Shown: positions 53,299 through 61,710 of the stretch, piece after piece
How positions within the stretch are numbered: the first letter of the stretch is position 1
Layout: every line of letters starts with the position of its first letter
Assembly: GCF_900403705.1 (NCBI RefSeq)
Contig: NZ_OUNR01000017.1
Coordinates: 248,001-312,000, forward strand
DNA: 64,000 bases
DNA from: Nitrospira lenta
Lineage (GTDB): Bacteria > Nitrospirota > Nitrospiria > Nitrospirales > Nitrospiraceae
Direction of reading: 5' to 3'
Translations under genes and position numbers: made by a program
Notes under the pieces: model-generated
Told to the model about the DNA's origin: nothing
The model's input: only the letters and a program-made list of their open reading frames with translations
Database searches by the model: none

Positions 53299-53574
53299 AT
53301 GAACCGCATATCTCTACTCGCCGCCCTAGCCGCCGTCGCCGTGTCCGGACACCTGTCCATCGTGCAGGCCGGTGAAGTTGCCGCGAAGGCGGAGTCGATG
53401 AAAGGCGAAGCCAAGGCCATGGCAGAAGAGACGAAGGGCGAAGTGAAGGCCACAATTGAAGAAGCGAAAGGGAATAAAGTCAACGCCGCCGTCGAACGAG
53501 CCAAGGGAAAAACAAAAGGGGCCGTGGAGCGCGCGAAGGGGAAGGTCAATGAAATAAAAGCCAAAACCGAATAA
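53299..53574 (+). CDS. exported amphipathic-helix (LEA/CsbD-like) protein
   Basis: A 91-residue protein. The signal peptide ends at VQA-G (about residue 24). The mature part is a nearly continuous charged helix with repeated AKG and EAKGE/ERAKGK units of about 11 residues, the pattern of LEA or apolipoprotein-like helices used in stress protection or surface coating. AGGAGG lies 6 bases before the ATG. Function inferred only from composition. Confidence 0.7.
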   Translation: MNRISLLAALAAVAVSGHLSIVQAGEVAAKAESMKGEAKAMAEETKGEVKATIEEAKGNKVNAAVERAKGKTKGAVERAKGKVNEIKAKTE

Positions 53575-53848
53575 CGTACGCTCGCATCTGACCGGGTGAC
53601 TCGGGATCGAGTGCCCGGTCCCTTGCCCTTCAAAAGAATTACCCAGCAGTCCTACTCGCAATTAGATTGCTCCGCAACCCAAGCCAGCTCATCTTTCCGC
53701 CCAAGGTCGCTTGCGACAGCACCCCAGCGCTTCAGAAACGTTACCGCCCCTTGCTCATAGATCCGGATGGTCGGCGCAACAATCTGACTTGTGGTATGGT
53801 GCCGCTCACGATGCGTAGTCAGGGATTAATAAGAAGGACCGGCTGGAT

Positions 53849-54151
53849 ATGAAGCTTTTGACGATTGCGCTCACGGTACTGATGTCAGCGTCGGCCATCG
53901 CTCACGCCGCGACAGTCGATCCCCCTTGCGATGCCTACCCGCCGGCGAAACAAGCACGTTGTCTCACCATCTGGAAAGAACTCAACAAGGAAGACGGCGC
54001 AGCGATCTCCCAGTTTGGACTCGATCAATTGAAGCGTCGCGAGGAAGGGAAGATTAACGCGCAGCAGCATCTATCCGAGAACATGGCCTTCATCAAGCAA
54101 TCAACCGAGAAGCGCCTTGCCCGCCTGAAAGAACGGATGGCCAAAGAATAG
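53849..54151 (+). CDS. small exported hypothetical protein
   Basis: A 100-residue protein with a signal peptide ending AHA-A (about residue 20). A short loop with two Cys (PPCDAYPPAKQARC, possibly a disulfide) is followed by helices rich in Lys and Glu. It is convergent with the MBL hydrolase, 7 bases apart. A 274-base gap before it holds no other gene. No family recognised. Confidence 0.65.
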   Translation: MKLLTIALTVLMSASAIAHAATVDPPCDAYPPAKQARCLTIWKELNKEDGAAISQFGLDQLKRREEGKINAQQHLSENMAFIKQSTEKRLARLKERMAKE

Positions 54152-54158
54152 CCGCCGG

Positions 54159-54800
54159 TTATTCCACACGAAAAAACTGGTTCGATTCCTTCTCCACCCC
54201 GATCTCCGTTTCCGGCCCATGTCCCGTCACCACCGTCGTCTCGTCGGCGAGCGTATAGAGCCGTTCGCGGATCGACCGCTCAATCGTATCGAAATCTCCG
54301 CCCCAGAGATCAGTCCGGCCGATACTGCCCCGGAACAACGTATCTCCGGCCAACACCAGACTCTCGTCGGGAACATGAAAGCTCATCGAACCGGGCGTGT
54401 GCCCCGGTGTATGGAGGCCCACGACGGTCACGCCGCCGACCATGATGCGCTCTTCATCTTGAATCCAATACTCCGGAAGCGGCACGGCCACATAGGGCAC
54501 ACCGAACATCCGGCACTGCACTTCCAGATTCGTCCAGAGATCGAGATCATCCTGGTGCAGACACAGCATGGCGCCGGTCAACCGCTGCATTTCGCCGGAC
54601 GCAAGAAAGTGATCGAAGTGGGCGTGCGTGTGAAGAATATGGCGAACGGTCAACCCCAACTGTTCCACTTCGCGCAGAATCCGTTCGGGCGCGCCGCCGG
54701 GATCGACGACGATAGCCTGTTTTGTCACCGGATCGCCGAGGATGGAGCAATTGCACCCGAGCGGGGGCACTGAAAAAGTTTTGCGGATGAGATTCGACAT
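54159..54800 (-). CDS. MBL-fold metallo-hydrolase (glyoxalase II-like)
   Basis: A 213-residue cytosolic hydrolase. Zinc ligands are in HTHAHFDHF (about 58-66), PGHTPGS (about 128), the bridging Asp in LVLAGDTLF and the final His in VVTGHGPETEIG. These fit the glyoxalase II / persulfide dioxygenase branch. No rhodanese domain is attached. Probably hydrolyses a thioester such as S-lactoylglutathione or a related thiol conjugate. Confidence 0.88.
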   Translation of the reverse strand: MSNLIRKTFSVPPLGCNCSILGDPVTKQAIVVDPGGAPERILREVEQLGLTVRHILHTHAHFDHFLASGEMQRLTGAMLCLHQDDLDLWTNLEVQCRMFGVPYVAVPLPEYWIQDEERIMVGGVTVVGLHTPGHTPGSMSFHVPDESLVLAGDTLFRGSIGRTDLWGGDFDTIERSIRERLYTLADETTVVTGHGPETEIGVEKESNQFFRVE

Positions 54801-54828
54801 GGCGCACGCATGCTACCGCTGAGACGGC

Positions 54829-55488
54829 TCACGGTGCAAGCAACGGCCCGCCGTCAGACTCCGGTTCGATACGAACCGTCCACAGCACTTCCGTATCCCA
54901 AATCGACCAGGCGCTTCCTTGCCGGCGTAACCAAACAAGAAAGCCGGCCCCCGAGCCATCGGGACGCGGATTGCCGACATAGACCAAGGCGTCAGTCTGG
55001 CGAAGGTTGTACCCGATGCGCGAAAACACCAGCCGGTCCAGCACCGGCATCGCCTGCACGGATCGGAGCCAGCCGGCCAAGACCGGCCGTGCCAGCGACA
55101 CTTCCGGCTCTTCGACGGCATTGCCGGAGACAAAGCGATATCTGGTTCCGAATTGAAACCGGCCTTCTACTCGCGCCGGCGCTTGATTCACCGCGACGAA
55201 ACCACGGGCCAGCTCGACGGGAAGCGTTCCATCGAAATACGCTTGTTTGAGAAACCACACGCTCGTCAGCAGCCCGTCCTGCTCCGGCGAGATCTGCGTC
55301 GTGGTCTTCCGTTCGAGCAACACGAGTTGGGTTTCTGAGTGGAGAAACTTACTGGTGATGATCTGATCGTAGCGGGCGTAGTCTTCGACGGGAATCGAGA
55401 CGACCGTCTCCTCCCCGGCCAGACCAACGACCGGCAGCGTCATCACGAGGCTCAACAGAATCAGGAAGAGATAAATCCTAGTGCGCAT
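54829..55488 (-). CDS. exported hypothetical protein
   Basis: A 219-residue protein with a signal peptide (about 1-25, ending VGLAGE when started at the ATG at 55488). The mature part is beta-rich with one Cys-free domain and no known motif. Longer in-frame starts would put the signal peptide inside the protein and overlap the divergent gene at 55599. It lies 28 bases upstream of the MBL gene on the same strand, so they may be co-transcribed. Confidence 0.66.
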   Translation of the reverse strand: MRTRIYLFLILLSLVMTLPVVGLAGEETVVSIPVEDYARYDQIITSKFLHSETQLVLLERKTTTQISPEQDGLLTSVWFLKQAYFDGTLPVELARGFVAVNQAPARVEGRFQFGTRYRFVSGNAVEEPEVSLARPVLAGWLRSVQAMPVLDRLVFSRIGYNLRQTDALVYVGNPRPDGSGAGFLVWLRRQGSAWSIWDTEVLWTVRIEPESDGGPLLAP

Positions 55489-55598
55489 CACTTCAGCATA
55501 GCCGCCAGGCCGGAGACCGGTCAATTCTAGAAATACGGCGTGGACAAGCTTGGGTGAACCGTAGATAATCGGCCGATCAACTTTTTCAGGAGCCCAGC

Positions 55599-56324
55599 GT
55601 GACAAGACTGTGTTTCCATATAGCGGGCGTCGGACTGCTCGCCTGCTGCCTGCTGACCGCCGGGTGCAAGCCTGATGAGTCGCCGTTCAAGGCCGAGAAC
55701 GAAACCTTAAAAAAGCAGGTGACGAAGCAGGAATCCTTGCTCTCATCCTTGCAAGACGGCAACAAGGTTATGCAGCAGCAGATTGATCTGCTGAATCAGG
55801 AACTACGTGATGCGAAGAAGGCCACGGAATCAGCCAAGGCCGAGATGGGCCAGCTGACCGATCAATTGAATACGCAGCTCGCCCAGGCGAAACGCGCGAG
55901 TGCCGAAGCCGTCAAAACCGCCTCAGCTCAGGCGGCTCAACAGCTGCGCATCGAGGAGAAAGGCACGCAGATCGAGACGCTGCCGCGGCCACTGGCGGCC
56001 GTCGCCAAAGTCGTAGAAGAATCGTTGGCCAAGAACGGCTATCCCATCAAAGTCAGCTTCAAAAGCGACCAGAAGGCGGTCTATGTGACGGAACGAAAGA
56101 TGTCGAACCCCGCCTCACTGGAAGTCGCCGGCTTTCGCAATCAATATCTGATCACCCTGCAGGCCCTTCCTGCGAATATCACGAGACTCGGAGTCCGCGC
56201 CGAATTTGAAAAAGTCGCGCAAGGCGGCCGGATCTTGAGTGTGAGCCAGGAAGAGACGGCAGAGATCGAGCGGCGCTTGATCGGTGAAATCCACAAGGCG
56301 CTGGAATCTCCGAGCAAGACCTGA
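55599..56324 (+). CDS. coiled-coil lipoprotein
   Basis: A 241-residue lipoprotein (lipobox LTAGC, Cys23) with a coiled coil at about 32-115 (heptads rich in Gln, Leu, Lys) and a mixed C-terminal domain (about 135-235). GTG start with CAGGAG 6 bases upstream. Its stop overlaps the ATG of the FGE-like gene by one base, so the two envelope proteins are probably co-translated. Function unknown. Confidence 0.74.
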   Translation: MTRLCFHIAGVGLLACCLLTAGCKPDESPFKAENETLKKQVTKQESLLSSLQDGNKVMQQQIDLLNQELRDAKKATESAKAEMGQLTDQLNTQLAQAKRASAEAVKTASAQAAQQLRIEEKGTQIETLPRPLAAVAKVVEESLAKNGYPIKVSFKSDQKAVYVTERKMSNPASLEVAGFRNQYLITLQALPANITRLGVRAEFEKVAQGGRILSVSQEETAEIERRLIGEIHKALESPSKT

Positions 56325-57229
56325 TGCCACCCCTCCGTTGGCTCCCCTCGCTATGCGTTCTGCTGGTTCTCTCGACACCGGCATCGGGATCCACCCCCGC
56401 GCCCAAACCGTCGCAAGAATTAGCGCGTCACCTCGCCGCCATCGCGGCGTTAGCGAAACCGGCGCCGACGATCACCATACCCGCCGGCACCTTCCTCCTC
56501 GGGAGCAAGCGCATCGACGACGATCCGTACGGCATCGGCACGCAATTCGACGATACGGAACTCCCACAGAATCGCGTCTGGCTCGATGCCTTTGAGATGG
56601 ATCGCGACGAAGTGAGCCTGGGCGAATATCTCGCCTTTCTGCAGCAGCGGAAGACGCCGCCCTCCGACGAGCTCCAAAAATTGATCTGGCATGTCATCAC
56701 GGTCCACTCCGTCACCGACGAGACCCTGTCACGCTGGCCGGCGCTCTATGTCACCTGGAAAGAAGCCCGCGATCTCTGCTTGTCCGCGCAAAAGCGGCTC
56801 CCCACCGAAGCCGAGTGGGAGAAAGCCGCGCGGGGAACGGAGGGAGGTCTGTTTCCCTGGGGCGATGCGCCCCCCGACCCGAAACGGGCGATGTTCGGGC
56901 AGTATCATGTGCATGAGATTCCGATTCTCGCTCCGGTCGAGTCGCTTGAGGATGGCCGCAGTCCCTACGGGCTGCACCACATGGCGGGGAACGTCGCCGA
57001 GTGGGTCCAGGACTGGTTCGGGTTCGACTACTACGCCTACATGACGGAAAAGAATCCGCCGGGACCGCGGAGCGGTCGCTACCGAAGCGTGCGCGGCGGA
57101 TCGTGGAAGAGCAAAATCATCATGCTGCGAACCGCCACCCGTAGCGGTTCGCCGCCGGCGCAACGCTCGGCCACCATCGGCTTTCGCTGTGCGAAATCCG
57201 TATCGAGCACGGCGCCGGAGTCCAAGTAA
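56324..57229 (+). CDS. SUMF1/FGE-fold protein, non-catalytic
   Basis: A 301-residue exported protein (signal at about 1-22). The formylglycine-generating-enzyme fold is clear: IPAGTFLLGS, LPTEAEWEKAARG, NVAEWVQDWFG, VRGGSWKSK and terminal GFRCA. The second active-site Cys survives in GFRC, but the first, normally in an R-C-A-A-R context, is replaced (MLRTATRSG), so formylglycine formation is unlikely. Many bacterial members of this fold act as binding or accessory proteins. Confidence 0.84.
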   Translation: MPPLRWLPSLCVLLVLSTPASGSTPAPKPSQELARHLAAIAALAKPAPTITIPAGTFLLGSKRIDDDPYGIGTQFDDTELPQNRVWLDAFEMDRDEVSLGEYLAFLQQRKTPPSDELQKLIWHVITVHSVTDETLSRWPALYVTWKEARDLCLSAQKRLPTEAEWEKAARGTEGGLFPWGDAPPDPKRAMFGQYHVHEIPILAPVESLEDGRSPYGLHHMAGNVAEWVQDWFGFDYYAYMTEKNPPGPRSGRYRSVRGGSWKSKIIMLRTATRSGSPPAQRSATIGFRCAKSVSSTAPESK

Positions 57230-57244
57230 CAAATATCCGTTCGC

Positions 57245-57273
57245 TTGGTGACGCGCACCTCACATGCTAGCAT
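57245..57273 (+). promoter_or_regulatory. putative promoter abutting the AAA ATPase start
   Basis: TTGGTG and TAGCAT are spaced by 17 bases. The ATG at 57283 lies 9 bases past the -10, so the mRNA would be leaderless or nearly so. There is no ribosome site before the ATG, in keeping with this. Confidence 0.45.
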
Positions 57274-57282
57274 GGCACTCGT

Positions 57283-58845
57283 ATGGCCTTGGCAACCAGC
57301 GTCCATGACCTCCGCACCCTGATCCGCTCCTGTCACCCACTGATCGTCATTGAGACGGTGGAGGAAGAGCGCGTGCTGGCCTTGCTGCAATCCGTGGCCG
57401 CCCAAGAGCGGATGCCGCTGTTCGAATGGTCCATCACAAAGGGCCTCACCCGCGCCGACGACGGCCCCACACTCAGCAAGATGACGGCGACTCCCCTCGC
57501 GCTGCTTCAACACTTGAATGGGCTGACGGTCGAAGCCGTCTTTTGGCTGAAAGATCTTGTCCCCCACCTACAGGACGCGGCCGTCACCCGACAGCTGCGC
57601 GAAGTATCGGCGGTCTATGGCCGATCCAGATCCACCTGCATCCTCACCGGCCATCCGATTGTCTTACCGCCGGACCTTGAAGCCATGGCCGTCCGCCTTG
57701 ACCTCCAATTGCCGGATCGCACCGAACTGCAATCCATGCTCCACAGCGTCCTCTCCTCGCTCGGAACCAGAACCACGCCCCGTCGTCCCCGATCAACGAC
57801 TATCGCCCAGAGCATTCTTGGATCCCTCACCGACACCAAGCCGGCCGATGCCGGCCTCTCGGCTCAGGAGCGCGAGGCCATCCTTCGCGCACTGCGTGGA
57901 CTGACGCTGCATCAAGCCAGACAGGTCATTACGCAATGCGTCGTCGAAGACGGCACGCTGTCCGCCGATGATGTGCAGAAGATTTTGAAACGCAAAGTCC
58001 AGGCGATCAAAGACGGCGGGCTGCTGGAATACTATCCGCTTGAAGACAACCGCTTTGAGCTGGGCGGATTTATGAATTTGAAGTCCTGGCTGGAGCGCGC
58101 GAAGGTCGGATTCACGGCCGAGGCCAAAGCGCTCAACCTGACACCGCCACGGGGCATCATGCTGGTCGGCGTGCCGGGCTGCGGCAAATCGCTCGCGGCC
58201 AAAGCCATCGCGCGAGAATGGCAACTCCCGCTGCTCAAACTCGACGCGGGCCGCCTGTTCGACAAGTTCGTCGGGGAATCGGAAAAGAATTTCCGCAAAG
58301 CGATCGAGACCGCCGAATCCCTCTCGCCCATTGTGCTCTGGATCGATGAAATCGAAAAGGCCATGGCGGCAGGCGGCGGGAGCGGCGATGCCGACGCGGG
58401 CTTGAGCCGCCGGCTCTTCGGCGCGTTTCTCACCTGGCTGCAGGAAAAAAAGCAGGAAGTGTTCGTCATCGCGACCGCGAATAATCTCACGCTGCTGCCG
58501 CCGGAACTTCTCCGCAAAGGCCGGTTCGATGAAATCTTCTTCGTCGATCTGCCGGATGACGGCGAACGAGAAGCCATCTGGAACATTCACCTGGGACTCC
58601 GCAAGCAAGACCGCACGCAATTCGATCTGGGCAAAATCGTCAGCGCCAGCGACGGCTTCAGCGGCTCGGAGATCGAACAAGCCGTCGTCGCGGCACTCTA
58701 TCGCGCGCTGCACCAAAAGACGCCGCTCACGACCGATTTACTGATCGAAGAATTGACGCACACTATCCCGCTGTCGGTGACACGCCGGGAAGATATCGAT
58801 CGACTCAGGGAGACGGCGCAGGGCCGTTTCGTGAATGTCCGCTAA
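57283..58845 (+). CDS. AAA+ ATPase of the Ycf46 family
   Basis: A 520-residue protein. The N-terminal third (about 1-200) is the Ycf46-type domain (DLRTLIRSCHPLIVIETVEEERV). The AAA+ domain (about 265-505) has Walker A GVPGCGKSLAAKA, Walker B IVLWIDEIEKA, and arginine fingers in the RKGRFDEIFF region. Ycf46 proteins occur in plastids and cyanobacteria, where they have been linked to photosynthetic or CO2 control, and in many other bacteria with unknown function. The 3' end overlaps the next gene by 11 bases. Confidence 0.88.
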   Translation: MALATSVHDLRTLIRSCHPLIVIETVEEERVLALLQSVAAQERMPLFEWSITKGLTRADDGPTLSKMTATPLALLQHLNGLTVEAVFWLKDLVPHLQDAAVTRQLREVSAVYGRSRSTCILTGHPIVLPPDLEAMAVRLDLQLPDRTELQSMLHSVLSSLGTRTTPRRPRSTTIAQSILGSLTDTKPADAGLSAQEREAILRALRGLTLHQARQVITQCVVEDGTLSADDVQKILKRKVQAIKDGGLLEYYPLEDNRFELGGFMNLKSWLERAKVGFTAEAKALNLTPPRGIMLVGVPGCGKSLAAKAIAREWQLPLLKLDAGRLFDKFVGESEKNFRKAIETAESLSPIVLWIDEIEKAMAAGGGSGDADAGLSRRLFGAFLTWLQEKKQEVFVIATANNLTLLPPELLRKGRFDEIFFVDLPDDGEREAIWNIHLGLRKQDRTQFDLGKIVSASDGFSGSEIEQAVVAALYRALHQKTPLTTDLLIEELTHTIPLSVTRREDIDRLRETAQGRFVNVR

Positions 58846-59518
58846 CCCGCGACGTCTCACGCTGATTGGCGCCACGGTGGCCATCCTGACACTCGTCGGC
58901 TGTGCCAACACACCCGTCGCGCGCGTGCCCGCCTCCCGCTTCGAAATCACGCCGGTCCAGAAGTCGCCTTCCGCCACTGTCACACGAACGGGAATCGTCC
59001 ACACCGCCACCAAGCTCCTCGGCGCCAGACTGATCGAGAGCAACGGGAGACGCGTGGCCTATGACTGCGCCGGTGTCACCCGCGCCATCTACCTCGAACA
59101 CGGCATCGATCTGTACACCAGCAACACCACGGATCGACGGGCAAACGGAGTTCGGTTGATCTACAACCACATGCGTCAGCATGGACGACTCCACCAGGGA
59201 CCGACCGTGCAACCCGGTGATCTCGTCTTCTTCGACAACACCTGGGACTTCAACGGCGACGGCAGATTGAATGATCCGTTGACCCATGTCGGCGTGGTGG
59301 AGCGAATCGAATCAGACGGCACCGTGGTCTTTATCAGCCGCGTCGCCGGAGCCGTCGAACGCTACCGCATGAATCTGGCCCTCCCCCACGTGCATAAAAC
59401 GGCCGACGGACGCATCCTCAACGACTACATCCGCCGAAAACGGCCGACTGATTCAGAAGAGATGGGGCATCTGGCCGGAGAATTGTTTACGTTTTATGGG
59501 ACGCGCATTACCGATTAA
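58835..59518 (+). CDS. NlpC/P60-like cysteine peptidase lipoprotein
   Basis: A 227-residue lipoprotein (lipobox LVGC, about residue 23). The catalytic Cys is in YDCAGVTRAIY and the His in LTHVGVVE, the order of NlpC/P60 or CHAP amidases that cut peptidoglycan peptides. The loop PGDLVFFDNTWDFNGDGRLND inserts a calcium-type DFNGDGRLND motif between them. Overlaps the AAA gene, so the two are co-translated. Confidence 0.78.
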   Translation: MSANPRRLTLIGATVAILTLVGCANTPVARVPASRFEITPVQKSPSATVTRTGIVHTATKLLGARLIESNGRRVAYDCAGVTRAIYLEHGIDLYTSNTTDRRANGVRLIYNHMRQHGRLHQGPTVQPGDLVFFDNTWDFNGDGRLNDPLTHVGVVERIESDGTVVFISRVAGAVERYRMNLALPHVHKTADGRILNDYIRRKRPTDSEEMGHLAGELFTFYGTRITD

Positions 59519-59602
59519 CGTACCCGCGCTGCTCCGGTACGTACCAGGAAGAACGCTCGACCGGAAAGTACCGTGCGTCCTAGCGAGGACTGCGCGAAGG
59601 GA

Positions 59603-59986
59603 ATGAAACAGATACTCACATCGTGCGCACTCGCCATGACAGGCCTGGCGCTGTCTGCCGTGATCGGCTTGGCCGAGAGTCGCACGGTTCAGAATCATGA
59701 CGGCACCAGCGGGCGCCTCTCCCATCTCGGCGACGACATCGGCCTCTCTTCCGATCCGCATGGCAATCGGAACATCGTCACCAAGCCAGGGACTGAGAGC
59801 CCCGTGAGATTACAACCACACAGCGAGACTGAGATCCAGAACCGCTCCGCGTTCGGCACGCCCCTGCCACCGAACAACCTGACACCGGCTCCGATGCTCC
59901 CATTCAATCCGAATCGCGCCGTATTTTCTGCCGCTCCGCCAAACCGCCAGACCCCTTCCAGCGGAAGCGGTCGATTCGGCCGATAA
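59603..59986 (+). CDS. exported hypothetical protein
   Basis: A 127-residue protein with a signal peptide (ending about residue 25, GLAES). The mature chain is Pro, Asn and Ser-rich and lacks long hydrophobic stretches, suggesting a disordered periplasmic or surface protein. The ATG at 59603 gives a proper signal peptide; an in-frame GTG 30 bases earlier adds a non-signal end. No family recognised. Confidence 0.6.
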   Translation: MKQILTSCALAMTGLALSAVIGLAESRTVQNHDGTSGRLSHLGDDIGLSSDPHGNRNIVTKPGTESPVRLQPHSETEIQNRSAFGTPLPPNNLTPAPMLPFNPNRAVFSAAPPNRQTPSSGSGRFGR

Positions 59987-60070
59987 CACCATCACCGGAC
60001 TCTACAGTGTAGAAAGCGACCTACCGATAATGTAGCCAGACCCCGACATGCATTGCCGGGAATGGACGGC

Positions 60071-60098
60071 CTGCAAAATTTAAAAACCCTGGTAGAAT
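60071..60098 (+). promoter_or_regulatory. promoter-like -10 abutting a start codon
   Basis: TAGAAT at 60093-60098 is six bases from the ATG at 60105, with CTGCAA at 60071-60076 as a weak -35. The implied transcript begins at the ATG. Confidence 0.4.
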
Positions 60099-60104
60099 TC
60101 TCCC

Positions 60105-60536
60105 ATGGCTACTACATCGCAACAGACCTCGATACAGAAAACCAACCCGCTTCGCCAAACCCTGACCGATGTGCGGCAGGGGCTGCTGGGGCTTCACAAG
60201 GCCTTGATCGTGGCGGAGCAGCTCACGTTCGAACGGATCTATGGCCGCGTCGATTCGACCGGCCAGTTGCTGCAACTGGTGATGAATGATCCCTGGTTCA
60301 CCTGGCTGCATCCGCTGTCCAATGTGGTGGTTCGCATCGATGAGATGCTGGATGAAGAGTGTACCCTGACCCTGGAGGATGTTGCGCAAATCCTCACGGA
60401 AGTCCGAGGCATGATTCGCCCCTCTGAGCTGGGCGATGGATTTGAGCGCAGCTACTACGAAGCTTTACAGCGCGCCCCTGACGTCGTCATGGCGCACTGC
60501 GAGATGAAAAAGCTTCTGACGCTTCCCGCGGCGTAA
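60105..60536 (+). CDS. conserved-looking hypothetical protein
   Basis: A 143-residue, all-helical soluble protein. The middle reads ERIYGRVDSTGQLLQLVMND, then WFTWLHPLSNVVVRIDEML. There is no signal peptide and no catalytic motif. There is no ribosome site; a -10-like box sits six bases before the ATG, so the mRNA may be leaderless. It ends at a bidirectional terminator shared with the convergent gene. Confidence 0.7.
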   Translation: MATTSQQTSIQKTNPLRQTLTDVRQGLLGLHKALIVAEQLTFERIYGRVDSTGQLLQLVMNDPWFTWLHPLSNVVVRIDEMLDEECTLTLEDVAQILTEVRGMIRPSELGDGFERSYYEALQRAPDVVMAHCEMKKLLTLPAA

Positions 60537-60588
60537 CTCTTCCGCATTCGCATCAGTCTGCTTTTCTTAACATCGGCACAAACAACAA

Positions 60589-60614
60589 GCGGCCGGCTCT
60601 TTCGAGCCGGCCGC
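60589..60614. terminator. bidirectional hairpin terminator
   Basis: GCGGCCGGCTC pairs perfectly with GAGCCGGCCGC around TTTC. It lies between convergent genes ending at 60536 and 60653. On the minus strand it is followed by TTGTTGTTTG. Confidence 0.78.
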
Positions 60615-60652
60615 CGTTTCACCCTGCACTCCTGCCGATGCAGGAACGTCGC

Positions 60653-61069
60653 TTAATTCTTTTCCGCCTTGTCGCCCTCTTCGTGCTTGTCCTTATCCGC
60701 GTGCTTTTCGCGATCGCCGTGCTTTCCTCGTCCCCGAGCATTGTCACGGCCATGCTTGCCGTTCTCACCAGCCGCTTCATCGGCCCGATCCAATCCATGC
60801 TTCTTGCCGTGACCGTGGCCCTTGCCCTTGCCTTTCCCCTTCCCTTTTCGCTTGCCCTCATGATCATCGCCCATCTCATGCTTCTCGCTCTTCTTTTCCC
60901 CCTCCACCGTCGGAGCGGAAGCAGGTGCCGGGGCAGGAGCTGGAGTGGTTGCCTGCGGTGCCGGAGCGGGTGTAGTGGCTTCCGGAGCTGGCGCGGGAAC
61001 TTGAGCAAGCGCCTGGGTAAAGGCAAACAATACGGCCGCAGCAGTCACCGTCGAGATGGTTCGAATCAT
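60653..61069 (-). CDS. exported low-complexity Lys/His-rich protein
   Basis: A 138-residue protein. The signal peptide ends near ALAQ (about residue 23). A Pro/Ala-rich linker with repeated TTPAPAP units precedes a highly charged tail: KG repeats (KRKGKGKGKGKGHGHGKKHG) and many His, Asp and Glu. It may bind metal ions or polyanions. The ATG at 61069 has GGAGG 5 bases upstream. No fold is expected. Confidence 0.72.
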   Translation of the reverse strand: MIRTISTVTAAAVLFAFTQALAQVPAPAPEATTPAPAPQATTPAPAPAPASAPTVEGEKKSEKHEMGDDHEGKRKGKGKGKGKGHGHGKKHGLDRADEAAGENGKHGRDNARGRGKHGDREKHADKDKHEEGDKAEKN

Positions 61070-61396
61070 TCTATCCTCCATGCATGAACACCAGATTTTC
61101 GCGAGAGCCTATCCCTCACGGAATGCCTACCTAACCATACAGCACCCTTGATGCCAACAAGAAACATGGTTTCCTCAAGCCTCTTTCACACCCATGTGAG
61201 CTGGTCAGAAATCGAGCTCCCCAGAAAGGCTACAACGCTTCAGCAAAATGGGTACACCTTATCCAGATCGCCTCACACCAAGCTTTAAACTTCGTTGGGA
61301 GTAGGCGCCTTGCGTTCAGGCTATTGAGAGGGAGGGCTCACAGAAGGAGAAAGTCGTGACTCCAAACGGACCGCAGCAAGTCTCTATCGAAAGGCT
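61070..61396. other. intergenic stretch
   Basis: These 327 bases hold no convincing gene. A short frame at about 61353 with an AGGAG site and GTG start ends after 14 codons. No repeat or strong hairpin was seen. Confidence 0.45.
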
Positions 61397-61701
61397 CTAG
61401 ACAATCTGTGTACAGGGCCAAGCAAAGACGCGAATGGAAGGTTTCTGCCAACCGGGATGTTTCGCCGTCTCCTCATACCAGCCTGTCACCGCCGACGCCA
61501 CACGGGCCTGATGGTCGTCATCGAGAGAAGCCAGAATACCGAATTCATGCCGGGGTAGAAGGCCAGTCCTTCAGCAAGACCGGTCTGGCCATAGCCCACT
61601 GACTCATTCACTTCCGTGAACGCCTTCACCTCACAGCGGTGCAGCAACGCATGGACCTGCTCCTTCAGCGACGAGCGGAAGACCAGCCTCACCATCTGCA
61701 T
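61397..61701 (-). pseudogene. frameshifted PII-like (PG0541-type) small protein gene
   Basis: AGGAG precedes an ATG that opens MQMVRLVFRSSLKEQVHALL and continues to FYPGMNSVFWLLSM, then falls into an unrelated tail and stops. Adding one base near 61515-61522 restores a protein-like continuation (DDHQARVASAVTGWYEETA, then ending SIRVFAWPCTQIV at 61397), giving 101 residues in all. The first half resembles the PII-like proteins found beside RND transporters; no transporter is adjacent here. It follows the DUF5069 gene by 9 bases. A sequencing error is the alternative. Confidence 0.6.
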
Positions 61702-61710
61702 AGGAATCTC

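Noticed and set aside
61353-61400. 14-codon ORF with AGGAG and GTG start
   Set aside because: Too short and ends within the frameshifted PII-like gene on the other strand; no supporting evidence.
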